A DNA stretch of 64,000 nucleotides from CAYVWB01 sp964455395 (GTDB taxonomy: Bacteria > Desulfobacterota > Desulfovibrionia > Desulfovibrionales > Desulfovibrionaceae): NCBI GenBank assembly GCA_964455395.1, contig CAYVWB010000010.1, positions 20,474-84,473 of the forward strand. The letters run 5' to 3'. Below are positions 17,867 through 27,400 of the stretch, in pieces. The notes under the pieces were generated by a model. That model was not told the DNA's origin, did no database searches, and worked only from the letters and a program-made list of their open reading frames with translations. Numbering within the stretch: the first letter of the stretch is position 1; every line of letters begins with the position of its first letter. Position numbers and translations under genes: made by a program.

Positions 17867-18898
17867 TCAGTCCTGGAGGCGGAACCGGTCGCCAGCCCGG
17901 ACGTTCGGCGCCGTGACGCGCACAAGACCGTCGGGGCCTTCACCGAGGAGAACCACCTTGAATTCCTCGCCGTCCTCGCGCGTTGCCCAGTATTCATCGT
18001 AGCGGCGTTGGAGCGTTTCGGGCGGCAGAAGGACGGTGTCGCGTGCGTCGGGAATCCGCATGGCGAGGGTGACGCGGCGTCCGCCCCGACGAACGGCGTC
18101 CTGCGCGGGGATCTCCAGTTCCACATGAATCTTGCGGGTTTCGGGGTTGAACCCGGGGGAGATGCGGCCCACGCTGGCGGTCACTTGTCCGGGTGGTTCC
18201 GTGGCGTCCGGCATGGTGAGGGCGATGGGGCCACGCTGGTTCATGAGCCACTCGTATTCTTCCGGGGTGAGGGCGAACGGGACCACCAGGGTCCGGAAAT
18301 CGCCGAGTTCACCCAGGGGTTCGCCCACGTTCACCCACTCGCCGGGTTCGATGCGCCGTTCCATCACGGTCCAGCCGGGAGGGGCGTTGATGACGAAGCG
18401 CGCGCGCTGTTCCTCCAGGCGTTCCTGTTCCACCTGGAGCGCGTCCAGCTGGTGTCGGGCTTCTTCCAGTTGGAGCTGCAGCTCGTCAAGCTGCGCCTGG
18501 GCGGCGCTGTCCCGGGTGACGAGCTCCTGATAGCGACGGGTTTCCTTGGTGAAGTAGGCGATGTTGGAGCGGAGCCGCGCTTGTTCCACCAGCACTTTTT
18601 CCAGGTCGAGGCGGGTGAAGGTGTCGTCCAGCACAGCGTAGACGCCCGTCCGACTGATGACGTCGCCGACGTCTGCGCGCACCTCCAGCACCTTGCCGGC
18701 GAGTTCGCTGACCAGTGTCATGACGGCGCCGGCGCGGGTGAAGCCCACCAGGGTGACGCTGCGGGTGGAGGGCTGGGCCGTCGCCACTGGGTGTGGTTCT
18801 GCTGCGGCGGCGTGGGGAGTTGGCGCCACGAAGCAGCTCAAGCAAAGGAGCAGCGTGGATCCAAGCACGGTCAGGCGAAGTGGTGTGGTCGTGGGCAT
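17867..18898 (-). CDS. HlyD-type periplasmic adaptor (RND membrane fusion protein)
   Basis: A 343-residue exported protein: signal peptide (LTVLGSTLLLCLSCFVAP), a first lipoyl half with GKVLEVRADVGDVI, a coiled-coil hairpin (about residues 105-167, rich in Gln/Glu/Leu), then a second lipoyl half and beta-barrel. It should bridge an RND pump and an outer-membrane channel. It is the first gene of a minus-strand run adaptor, dikinase, UbiA, membrane protein, RND pump; the separation of adaptor and pump by about 4 kb of enzyme genes is unusual. ATG at 18898 with GAGG upstream. Confidence 0.88.
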   Translation of the reverse strand: MPTTTPLRLTVLGSTLLLCLSCFVAPTPHAAAAEPHPVATAQPSTRSVTLVGFTRAGAVMTLVSELAGKVLEVRADVGDVISRTGVYAVLDDTFTRLDLEKVLVEQARLRSNIAYFTKETRRYQELVTRDSAAQAQLDELQLQLEEARHQLDALQVEQERLEEQRARFVINAPPGWTVMERRIEPGEWVNVGEPLGELGDFRTLVVPFALTPEEYEWLMNQRGPIALTMPDATEPPGQVTASVGRISPGFNPETRKIHVELEIPAQDAVRRGGRRVTLAMRIPDARDTVLLPPETLQRRYDEYWATREDGEEFKVVLLGEGPDGLVRVTAPNVRAGDRFRLQD

Positions 18899-18943
18899 GG
18901 GCGCCTCGCACGGTGGCGTTGGGAAATGCGTGGGAGCGATGCG

Positions 18944-18978
18944 AAAAAAGGGGAACGGCCGGGTGGGCCGCTCCCCCT
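18944..18978 (-). terminator. Rho-independent terminator after pnp
   Basis: Minus strand GGGGAGCGGCC/GGCCGTTCCCC stem with a CACCC loop followed by six T. It lies just after the pnp stop and separates the translation operon from the adaptor gene. Confidence 0.85.
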
Positions 18979-18997
18979 TGGGATGCGCAGGGTGCGA

Positions 18998-21268
18998 TCA
19001 GTCGTTGCGGTCGCCGCGGCCGCCGCCTCCGCCGCTGCGAGGTGGTCTGCGGTCGCCGCCGCGGTCGCCGCCGCGTGGGCCCCTGTCATCACGCCGCGGG
19101 CCACGGGGTCCGCCGCGTCCACCCCCGCCACGGGGCGGCGAGTCTTTGAACTCGATGCCTTGTTCTTCGGCAAGGACAGCTGCGCGGGAGAGGCGCATCT
19201 TTCCGTTATCCAGCACTTCCAGACACTTGACCTTCAGATTCTCGCCCAGCTTGGCCACGTCGGAGACTTTCTCCACACGCTCCAGGTCGAGTTGGGAGAT
19301 GTGGACAAGCCCCTCGACGCCGGGAAGGATCTCCACGATGGCGCCGATCTCCAGCAGCTTCTTCACGGGGCCTTCATAGATCTTGCCGACTTCAGGCCTC
19401 TGGTCGTAGTGGAGGACCATGGCCTTGGCTTGCTCCATGGCTTCCTTGGAAGGCGCGAAGATGGAGACTTTGCCGGAGTCCTCGATGTCCACGTCAGCGC
19501 CGGTTTCCGCAGTGATCTGCTTGATGTGCTTGCCGCCGGGTCCAATGACCATGCGGATGACATCCGGGTTGACGTGCACGATCTCCAGCTGGGGCGCGTT
19601 GTCGGAGAGTTCCGGTCGCGGCGCGTCGAGGACCTTGGCCATTTCGCCGAGGATGTGCAGCCGTGCGTCGCGTGCTTGGGAAAGCGCGCGGGCCATGACT
19701 TCTGGCGGAATGCCGGCGATCTTGATGTCCATCTGGAACGCGGTGACGCCTTCCGCAGTGCCGGCGATCTTGAAGTCCATGTCGCCGAGGGCGTCCTCGT
19801 CGCCGAGGATGTCGGTCAACACGAAGTAATCATCGTCTTCCTTGATGAGCCCCATGGCGATGCCCGCCACCGGCGCGGAGACCGGCACGCCGGCGTCCAT
19901 GAGCGCCAAGGAAGCGCCACAGACCGTGGCCATGGAGGAGGAGCCGTTGGACTCCATGATTTCCGAGACCACGCGCATGGTGAAGGGAAAGCTCTCGGCG
20001 TCTGGCAAGGTGGGGGTGATGGCCCGTTCCGCCAGGTTGCCGTGGCCGATTTCCCGCCGGGAGACGCGCAGCATCTTGATCTCGCCCACACAATAGGGCG
20101 GGAAGTTGTAGTGCAGCATGAAGCGCTTGTTCTCATCGCCCATCAGGGTCTCCACACGCTGTTCGTCGCGTCCGGAGCCCAAGGTGGCCACGCAGAGCGT
20201 CTTGGTCTCGCCGCGGGCGAAGATGGTGGAGCCATGGGTGCGGGGCAGGGGGCTCACGTCGATGGTGATGCCGCGCACGGTGGTGAGATCGCGGCCGTCG
20301 ATGCGGATCTGCTCTTCCTTGATGCGCTTGCGGACGATCTCCTTTTCAAGCGCGCCCAGCATGTCGCCCACGGTTTTCAGCCGCTCGGGGGCTTCGGCGA
20401 AACGCGGGTCCGCTTCGATGGCTTCCTTCATTTTGGCTTTCACGGCGCTGCGGGCTTCCTTGCGGGCCATCTTGTCGCGCACGGCCAGGGCTTGGATGAG
20501 CTCCTCCGTGGCGAGGGCCGCCACGGCTTCCTTGAGCTCCGTGTCCTCAGGCGGAGGGACGAACTCCATCTTCTCCTTGCCCAGCAGATCGCGCAGCTCT
20601 TCCTGCTTGTCCAACATGGGCTGGATGGCTTTGTGGCCCCAGTCGATGGCTGCCGCCATGATGTCGTGGGGGATGAACTCCGCGGAACCCTCCACCATCA
20701 CCACGGCGTCGCGGGAGGCGGCCAGCACCATGTTCAGGTCGGCTTTCTCCAATTCTTCGTTGAGGGGGTTGAGCACGAAGTCGCCGTCGATGCGCGCCAC
20801 ACGCGCTGCAGCGATGGGACCGTAGAAAGGGATCTTGGAGAGGTGCAGCGCAGCCGAAGCCCCCGTGACGGCGAGCACGTCCGGGTCGTTCTCCTGATCG
20901 GCGGAGAGCACGGTGGCGATGACCTGGACTTCGTCGCGGAAACCCTTGGGGAAGAGGGGCCGGATGGGCCGGTCGATGAGGCGGGAGCAGAGCGTCTCCC
21001 GTTCGCTGGGGCGGCCCATCTCGCGGCGGAAGAAGGAGCCGGGCACACGGCCGGCGGCGTACATCTTCTCCTGGTAGTCCACCACCAGAGGGAAGAAGCT
21101 GATGTCGCGCTCCAGCTTCTGCGTGACCACGGTGACAAGGACGACAGTGCCGCCGGACTGAATCCAGACAGCGCCGTCAGCTTGGTTGGCGAGTCGGCCT
21201 GTCTCCAGGATGATCTCGCGGCCTTCGGCGTTGATGACGAGTTGGGTGCGTTCGAAGTTGGATTCCAT
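18998..21268 (-). CDS. pnp: Polyribonucleotide nucleotidyltransferase (PNPase)
   Basis: A 756-residue 3'-5' phosphorolytic exoribonuclease of the degradosome. Two RNase PH domains (GRPSERE, LIDRPIRPLFP in the first; HGSTIFARGETK in the second) are followed by a KH domain with VIGPGGKHIKQI and an S1 domain (GKIYEGPVKKL). The last 48 residues or so are an Arg/Gly-rich tail not found in typical PNPase and probably disordered and RNA-binding. ATG at 21268 (MESNFERTQ) follows CGGAG; the open frame upstream has no ribosome-binding site. It lies downstream of rpsO, as in most bacteria. Confidence 0.97.
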   Translation of the reverse strand: MESNFERTQLVINAEGREIILETGRLANQADGAVWIQSGGTVVLVTVVTQKLERDISFFPLVVDYQEKMYAAGRVPGSFFRREMGRPSERETLCSRLIDRPIRPLFPKGFRDEVQVIATVLSADQENDPDVLAVTGASAALHLSKIPFYGPIAAARVARIDGDFVLNPLNEELEKADLNMVLAASRDAVVMVEGSAEFIPHDIMAAAIDWGHKAIQPMLDKQEELRDLLGKEKMEFVPPPEDTELKEAVAALATEELIQALAVRDKMARKEARSAVKAKMKEAIEADPRFAEAPERLKTVGDMLGALEKEIVRKRIKEEQIRIDGRDLTTVRGITIDVSPLPRTHGSTIFARGETKTLCVATLGSGRDEQRVETLMGDENKRFMLHYNFPPYCVGEIKMLRVSRREIGHGNLAERAITPTLPDAESFPFTMRVVSEIMESNGSSSMATVCGASLALMDAGVPVSAPVAGIAMGLIKEDDDYFVLTDILGDEDALGDMDFKIAGTAEGVTAFQMDIKIAGIPPEVMARALSQARDARLHILGEMAKVLDAPRPELSDNAPQLEIVHVNPDVIRMVIGPGGKHIKQITAETGADVDIEDSGKVSIFAPSKEAMEQAKAMVLHYDQRPEVGKIYEGPVKKLLEIGAIVEILPGVEGLVHISQLDLERVEKVSDVAKLGENLKVKCLEVLDNGKMRLSRAAVLAEEQGIEFKDSPPRGGGGRGGPRGPRRDDRGPRGGDRGGDRRPPRSGGGGGRGDRND

Positions 21269-21393
21269 GGAATCTCCGGGGTGTGCGCGTTTCCGCGCCT
21301 GTTCCCGCAATCTGAAGCTGTCCCGATGTGGGGGGGTGGGTCGGGCCAGAGCCAGATTGCGCGAGAGGCGCGCGGACGCAGGGTGGGTGGAAG

Positions 21394-21431
21394 AACGCGG
21401 CCGCAGCCAGCCGGCCCGGCTGCGGCGCGTT
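21394..21431 (-). promoter_or_regulatory. rpsO-pnp intercistronic hairpin
   Basis: Nearly perfect stem on the minus strand, AACGCGCCGCAGCC against GGCTGCGGCCGCGTT (one bulged base), with a 9-base loop, and no T-run after it. It lies between rpsO and pnp. In E. coli a hairpin at the same place is cut by RNase III and lets PNPase control its own mRNA; a similar role is inferred here from position only. Confidence 0.5.
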
Positions 21432-21450
21432 TTCGGCAAGGGGGTTGACG

Positions 21451-21720
21451 CTACTTGCGCAGTTTGAGCCGCTGAATGAGGTCGCGGTAGCGCTGGACGT
21501 CCTTTTTCTGAAGGTATTTCAAGAGTTTGCGGCGTTGGCCCACAAGTTTCAGCAGTCCCGTGCGGGAGTGGAAATCCTTCTTGTGTTCCTTGAAGTGGTC
21601 GGTGAGGTAGGTGATGCGCGCGGTAAGCAGCGCCACTTGCACCTCGGGGGAGCCGGTGTCCCCGTCCTTGGTCTTGTACTCCTCGATGATACGCGCCTTG
21701 TCTTCAGGCGTCATGACCAC
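21451..21720 (-). CDS. rpsO: 30S ribosomal protein S15
   Basis: An 89-residue protein that binds 16S rRNA early in 30S assembly. It shows the family core GDTGSPEVQVALLTARI, HKKDFHSRTGLLKLVGQRRKLLKYL. GTG at 21720 is chosen because AGGAGG lies eight bases upstream and gives the usual 89 residues; the ATG two codons later (21714) would sit too far from that site. Gene order truB-rpsO-pnp is the common one. Confidence 0.97.
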   Translation of the reverse strand: MVMTPEDKARIIEEYKTKDGDTGSPEVQVALLTARITYLTDHFKEHKKDFHSRTGLLKLVGQRRKLLKYLQKKDVQRYRDLIQRLKLRK

Positions 21721-21808
21721 AGCGATACCCTCCTGGTTGGGCCCGTGGCGGCCGGTTCGCAACAGGGCGCGGACCGGGCCGGGGCGGTGCATGGATGAGG
21801 CTGTCGCA

Positions 21809-22807
21809 TCAGGACCAGAGGCCCCGCAACAGCGCCCAGACCGGTTGGCCGTCCTTCACCGCGTGCTGCGCCAAGGCCACGGCGTCGCCGTGCTGGTCCA
21901 CGAAGAGCGCGCGTTGCGTCACGGCGGCGGGGGCGCATGGCGCTTCCTCCTCCGTGAGAGCCGCCGCCGCACGCGTCGCCGCCGGGGGCGGGGCGTAGGG
22001 CAGCTGCGCGCCGTTCTTGACCAGCTTGGTCTCCTGCGCATCCAATGTCACGCGGGGCCAGTGCGGCAGCGCCTGCGCCAGGGGGATGACCCGGCTGGGC
22101 AGCGCTTCGGGGGCGTCCAGGACGGCATCCAGAGGATGCGCCTGCGCCAGAGTGAAGGGTCGGCTCTCCTCCCGGGTGAGCGCGGTAAGGTGGGCGCCGC
22201 AACCAAGCCGCATCCCCAGGCTGTGGACCAGGGACCGGATGTAGACGCCCGCGCCGCACTGCACGCGGAAAGCAACGTGGGGCAGGTCCATATGGAGGAC
22301 TGACGCCCCGAAAATGGTGACAGGTTTCGTCTTGACAGGCACGTCCTTGCCTGCGCGCGCCAAGGCGTAGAGCGCTTTGCCCTTGTGCTTGGCGGCGGAG
22401 TAGGGCGGGACGGTCTGGGTGGTGTCTTCGCGCCAGGCGAGCACGGCTGCGTGGACATCGTCTGTGGTCAGGCCGCGCCAGTCCGCTTCCTCCACCACGG
22501 CGCCTTCGGCGTCGTAGGTGTCCGTGGTCACCCCCAGGGTCATTTCGCCGCGGTAGGTCTTGAACCCTTCGGTGAGGTACGGCGCGAGCTTGGTGGCTTG
22601 CCCCAGCATGACGAGGAGCACGCCGCTGGCCATGGGATCCAGCGTGCCGGCGTGGCCGATTTTCTTCTGACCCAGCGTGCGTTTGATGCGCTCCAGACAA
22701 GCGGTGGAGGTAGGGCCTTTGGGTTTGTCCAGCACCAACACGCCGTGCTGTTGCGCGGGCCGGGTGTGGGCTGAGTGCTCCTGTGGAGGGTGCGTGGCGG
22801 CGTTCAT
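21809..22807 (-). CDS. truB: tRNA pseudouridine(55) synthase TruB
   Basis: A 332-residue enzyme that converts U55 in the T-loop of tRNA to pseudouridine. The catalytic aspartate is Asp57 in GHAGTLDPMASG; the start GVLVLDKPKGPTS and the YSAAKHKGKALY and RVQCGAGVYIRSL motifs agree. The first 20 residues are extra, and the C-terminal region (from about 240) is divergent. ATG at 22807 overlaps the stop of the DHH gene (ATGA), implying coupled translation. Confidence 0.95.
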   Translation of the reverse strand: MNAATHPPQEHSAHTRPAQQHGVLVLDKPKGPTSTACLERIKRTLGQKKIGHAGTLDPMASGVLLVMLGQATKLAPYLTEGFKTYRGEMTLGVTTDTYDAEGAVVEEADWRGLTTDDVHAAVLAWREDTTQTVPPYSAAKHKGKALYALARAGKDVPVKTKPVTIFGASVLHMDLPHVAFRVQCGAGVYIRSLVHSLGMRLGCGAHLTALTREESRPFTLAQAHPLDAVLDAPEALPSRVIPLAQALPHWPRVTLDAQETKLVKNGAQLPYAPPPAATRAAAALTEEEAPCAPAAVTQRALFVDQHGDAVALAQHAVKDGQPVWALLRGLWS

Positions 22808-23958
22808 GCGGCGGGTCCTTTGGGTGCGGACCCGATGGCCGGGGGCAAGTCGTGGGCTTTCACTTGGCAGCCCAAGCCCAGCATTTCGCTGCAGTGACTC
22901 ACGAGCAGGGCTTCCACGTCGCGCAAGGGGCCGGCCACGGAGGCTCCCGCAGCGTTCTTGTGACCGCCGCCGCCAAGGCGCTTGGCGAGGAGTTGGACGT
23001 CATCCTCCCCGTGGGAGCGCAAGCTGATGCGTACGGATCCCTCGGCGTCTTCGCGCAGGGAGGCGGCCACGCGCACGCCCCGTACGCGGCGCATGATCTC
23101 CACGAGGCCGTCGCAGTCGTAGCGGGTGGCGCCGGTGTCGTCGAGGATGGCTGCGTCGATGCGCACCACCCCCACCAGCCCCCCGCAGTGCAGGGCGGTG
23201 TTCTGCAGCGCGCTGGCCCAGAGCTTGAGCCGTGTGGGCGACCAATTTTTCTCGAAACGCGCGTTGAATTCACCCACGTCCAGACCGGCGCGCAGGATCT
23301 CCGCCGCCAGCTCCAGGGTCTCCGGCTTCGTGTTGGAGTAGCTGAAGTGCCCGGTGTCGCTGATGATCGCGAGGTAGACGGCCTCGCCCAGGGCGCCGCC
23401 GAGCGTCATGCCGAATGCCTTGGCGATTTCCGCCACCATGACGCCAACGGCTGGCTGGTTCGTATCCACCCAGTTCACGGCGGCGAAGCGGGTGTTGCCC
23501 ACATGGTGGTCGATGTTGAGCATGCGTTCCGGGGCAGCGAGTTTGAGCACGGCTTCGTCGAGTCGGTCGGCGGCGCCGCAGTCCAGGGTGACGACCCATC
23601 GCGGCGTGAAGTTCCCCAGCTCCTCCGCAGAGCCGAGAACGGGGCCGGCGGTTTCCACCCAATCCAGGGAAAGGGGCACGCCGCCCGCGGCGAAGTGGCG
23701 GTAGCGTTTGCCCAGCTTGCGCAACACGCAGCACAAGGCCACGCCGGAACCGAGGGCGTCGCCGTCCGGGCTGGAGTGACCCGCCACAAGGAAATCGTCT
23801 TCCCGGCGCAAGATGTCGAGCACGGCCTGTGGGGGCCCTGTGGGGGAGGGCGTGGTCGTCTCGGCGGCGTTGAGGGCGCTGTGCTGGAACTTCATGACCC
23901 GATCGTTTCGCGACGTCTCTGGAATGCGGTAAAAGCGCAGCGCGTTCCGGGGACGCAT
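22804..23958 (-). CDS. DHH/DHHA1 phosphoesterase (NrnA-like oligoribonuclease/pAp phosphatase)
   Basis: DHH-family two-metal phosphoesterase: GHSSPDGDALGSG, DCGAADR and the name-giving NIDHHVGN in the N-terminal domain, with GGGGHKNAAG of DHHA1 at the C-terminus. NrnA-type enzymes degrade very short RNAs and/or remove the 3' phosphate from pAp, which matters in sulfur-metabolising cells. Two starts are possible, 23958 (384 residues) and the ATG at 23895 (363 residues); neither has a strong ribosome-binding site, and the conserved fold starts after both. It sits between the DUF503 gene and truB, where rbfA is often found. Confidence 0.88.
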   Translation of the reverse strand: MRPRNALRFYRIPETSRNDRVMKFQHSALNAAETTTPSPTGPPQAVLDILRREDDFLVAGHSSPDGDALGSGVALCCVLRKLGKRYRHFAAGGVPLSLDWVETAGPVLGSAEELGNFTPRWVVTLDCGAADRLDEAVLKLAAPERMLNIDHHVGNTRFAAVNWVDTNQPAVGVMVAEIAKAFGMTLGGALGEAVYLAIISDTGHFSYSNTKPETLELAAEILRAGLDVGEFNARFEKNWSPTRLKLWASALQNTALHCGGLVGVVRIDAAILDDTGATRYDCDGLVEIMRRVRGVRVAASLREDAEGSVRISLRSHGEDDVQLLAKRLGGGGHKNAAGASVAGPLRDVEALLVSHCSEMLGLGCQVKAHDLPPAIGSAPKGPAA

Positions 23959-23988
23959 GCTGACTGCGAGGCGTCCCGGGTTGCGGAG

Positions 23989-24279
23989 CTATTCGGGAAC
24001 GAACAGCTCCATGCTGCTGTCCGTGATCTCTTCCGGGGCGGCAGCTTCCACCATGTTGAGGCACTTCGTCAAACGGCTCTCCGCGTGTTTCCATTCGTTG
24101 CTCACCGTGACCGCGGCGAGCACCAGCCGGACGTGGTTGTCCAGGCTTTCAACTTCCGCCACGGAGACGTTGAACTTGTTGCGCATCTTGCGCTTGAGGG
24201 AGTTGGCGACGGAGCGTTTGCCCTTGAGCGAATCGTTACCGTGCAAGGTAAGCTCCACGCGTAGAACGCCAATGACCAT
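23989..24279 (-). CDS. DUF503/YlxP family protein
   Basis: A 96-residue protein matching the small DUF503 family: MVIGVLRVELTLHG, SLKGKRSV, NVSVAEVESLDN. YlxP-like proteins are encoded next to infB and are thought to aid ribosome assembly, somewhat like RbfA. The start at 24279 agrees with the family N-terminus although no Shine-Dalgarno sequence precedes it, so translation may rely on an open leader. Confidence 0.88.
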   Translation of the reverse strand: MVIGVLRVELTLHGNDSLKGKRSVANSLKRKMRNKFNVSVAEVESLDNHVRLVLAAVTVSNEWKHAESRLTKCLNMVEAAAPEEITDSSMELFVPE

Positions 24280-24353
24280 AGTGTAATGGGAAAACGGCCC
24301 GGCGTCTATGCGCGGGGCGTGGTTTGACGCGCCGAGGCGCGGGATGATCCCAG

Positions 24354-24400
24354 GGAGCCGAGGGAGCCGGAGCAGCGCAGTGCGTGGCTCCCTCGGCTCC
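24354..24400. repeat. 15-bp perfect inverted repeat between infB and the DUF503 gene
   Basis: Arms 24354-24368 and 24386-24400 are exact reverse complements (GGAGCCGAGGGAGCC) around a 17-base loop; nearby GGAGCC units add alternative pairings. No T-run follows on either strand, so it is not a simple terminator. It may be an RNA-processing site or attenuator in the 180-base gap. Confidence 0.7.
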
Positions 24401-24459
24401 TCCGGCTCCAGCAGCGCGTCGGGGTGACGTCGCGTGATGCGAACGCGATGGCGGCGACG

Positions 24460-27400
24460 CTAGTCGAGGCTGCGGGCCTCCTCGACCTCTTCGAAGGCTT
24501 CGATGATGTCGCCCACTTTGATGTCGTTGTAGTTTTCCAGACCGATGCCGCATTCGTAGCCCTTGGCCACTTCCTTGACGTCGTCCTTGAAACGCTTCAG
24601 GGACGAAACGCCGCCGGTGTAGGTGACCACGCCGTCGCGCAGCAGGCGGATGCCAGCGTGGCGGGTGATCTTGCCGTCCACCACGGCGCACCCGGCGATG
24701 ACGCCCACCTTGGGCACCGAGAAGGTGTCGCGGACCTCGGCCTGACCCAGGTAGACTTCCTTGATCTCCGGCGAGAGCATGCCGGAGAGCGCGTCCTTGA
24801 TCTCGCCCACGAGCTTGTAGATGATGTCGTAGAAGCGGATCTCCACGCTTTCCTGTTCGGCGACGTCCTTCACCTTGGCGGAAGGCCGCACGTTGAAGCC
24901 GATGATGATGGCGTCCGACGCGGAAGCCAGCATGATGTCCGATTCCGTGATGGCGCCGGCGCCGGCGTGGATGATGCGCACCTTGACTTCGTCGGTGGAG
25001 AGTTTGCCCAGCGCCTCGCTGACGGCTTCCAGCGAGCCTTGCACGTCCGCTTTGAGCACGAGGTTGAGGATGGCGGCTTCTTCCTCGGCGGTCTTGGCCA
25101 GGAAGGTCTCCAGGGTGATCTTGGACTCCTTGGCCAGTTCCTTTTCGCGTTGCTTCAGCTGTCGGGCTTCCGCAATGCGCCGCGCGACCTTGTCGTCCTC
25201 CACGCCCACGAACTCGTCACCCGCTTCGGGAACGCCTTCAAAGCCCTGCACTTCCAGAGGAATGGCGGGACCGGCGTACTCGATCTTCTGACCCTGGTCG
25301 TTGAACATGGCGCGCACCCGACCGGAGTAGAGACCGCAGACGAAGGCGTCCCCCTGGCGCAGCGCGCCTTCCTGGATGAGCACCGTGGCCACGGCGCCGC
25401 GACCCTTGTCCAGCCGGGCCTCCACGATGTGGCCGCGCGCTGGCTTGTCCGGGTTGGCTTTCAGCTCCAGCACCTCGGCTTGCAGCAGCACCAGTTCCAA
25501 CAGGTTGTCGATGCCGTCCCGGTTCTTGGCGGAAACGTGGGCGTAGATGGTCTCGCCGCCCCAGTCCTCGGGCAGAAGGCCGAGCTCGGCGAGCTCGCGC
25601 TTCACCCGGTCGGGCTCCGCGCCTTCCTTGTCCATCTTGTTGACAGCCACGACGATGGGCACGCCGGCGGCGCGGGAGTGGTTGATGGCTTCGCGGGTCT
25701 GATCCATGACGCCGTCGTCGGCAGCGACCACGAGGATGACGATATCCGTCACCTGGGCGCCCCGCGCACGCATGGCGGTGAAGGCTTCGTGGCCCGGGGT
25801 GTCCAGGAAGACGATTTCGCCGCGCGGCGTCTGCACGTGGTACGCGCCGATATGCTGGGTGATGCCGCCGGCTTCGCCCGAGGTGATGTTGGAGGCGCGG
25901 ATGGCGTCCAGCAGCGAGGTCTTGCCGTGGTCGACGTGGCCCATGATGGTGACAACGGGAGGCCGCGGCTTGAGGGCTTCGGGCGCGTCCGCTTCCTGCG
26001 GCACGATGTAGACGTCCTCGGAGAAGCCTGTTTTTTCGGCTTCATAGCCGAATTCGGCGGCGACGAGGGAGGCCGTGTCGAAATCCAGGGACTGGTTGAT
26101 GGTGGCCATCACGCCGAGTCCGAGCAGGACTTTGATGAGCGCTTGGGACTTGACGCCCATCTGGTGGGCCATGTCCGCCACCCGAATGGCTTCGTCGATA
26201 CGAATCTTGCGCTTTGCCTGCTTCAGCGGATGCGCCGCCTGTTCGGCCATGGTGGCGCTGGCGGCGTGTTCCGTGTCGAACTGCTGGTGGCGTTTGCGCT
26301 TGCCGCGCATCTTGCCGCCGGTCTTGTCGCGCAGGGGCTGGCCTTTCTTGGTTTTGGCCTGCAGGGAGGCGCGGCGGCGATCTTCTTCCTCCGAGAGGTT
26401 CTGGGAGAAGTCCACCACGCGGCGGTCTTTCTTGCGGCCTTTGCGACCGGCGTCGTCGCGTGTGGGCGCGCCGCCGGGGGCGCCGGGACCACCGGGGCCG
26501 GCTGGACCAGCCGGACCAGCCGGACCGGCCGGGCCGGGAGCGGGACCGCCAGGGCCTCGCCGGGGGCCGGCGGGGGCTTCCTGCTTGGCAAGCTGGGCTT
26601 CCGCTTGTTGCCGCGCCACTTCCGCGGGATCCGGCATGGAGATGACGCGCACTTGCGGCCCGGCTGCGGGCTCCTCGCGTTTCTTCTTCTTTTTCTTTGG
26701 CTTGGCTTCCTGCGAGGGTTCGGTTTCGGCGTCCGCCGCGGTGTCTTCCCCCTCTTTCCCGGCAGCGACTTCCGGCGCTTCCGTGGCTTCGGGTTGGGGC
26801 TCGTGCGCTGTCGCAGGCGTTTCCACGGTGGGGGAGACTTCGGGGGCTTCGTCGGCATCAGCAGCGCTCAAGGTCTCGGCGGCTTGGGCCGGCGCTGCCG
26901 TGGGGGGAGCTGCATCGGGCGCGGGGGCGGCGTCCGGCTCGGCGGTCTCGACGGCTTCGGCGGTCTCGACGGCTTCGGCGACTTCGGCGATGGGCGCAGC
27001 CGTTTCTTCAGCGGAGCCGGATGCGGGTTCCGCCGGAGGAGTCGACGCAGGCGTCTCGGCGGCGGGTTGGGGCTCCGGCGCGTCCGGATGACTGATGATG
27101 CGCGCGCCGGCGGGGGCGGCTTCTTCCGCAGCGGGTTCGGCGGCCTGCGGCGTGGGCGCTTCTTTCGTCACCGGGGGCGCCGGTTGCGCTTCCGCTGGGG
27201 CGGGCTGACTGGCCGGCGCGGCTGGCGCCGGCGTTTCCGCGGCGGGCGCCGGGGCTTCCGATTCGCCTTTGCCTTTGCGACGGCGACGGACGATGACGCC
27301 TGGCTGGACTTCCTTGCGCACCACGTCGCGACCGCCGTCTGTGGTGGCGCGGAACTTGGCGCGCATCTCGGCGGCTTCCTCGTCGGAGACGGCGCTCATG

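Noticed and set aside
18008..21448. A 1146-codon plus-strand open frame
   Set aside because: Antisense to pnp and the HlyD-type adaptor; composition is His/Gly/Asp-rich as expected for shadows, with no known domain.
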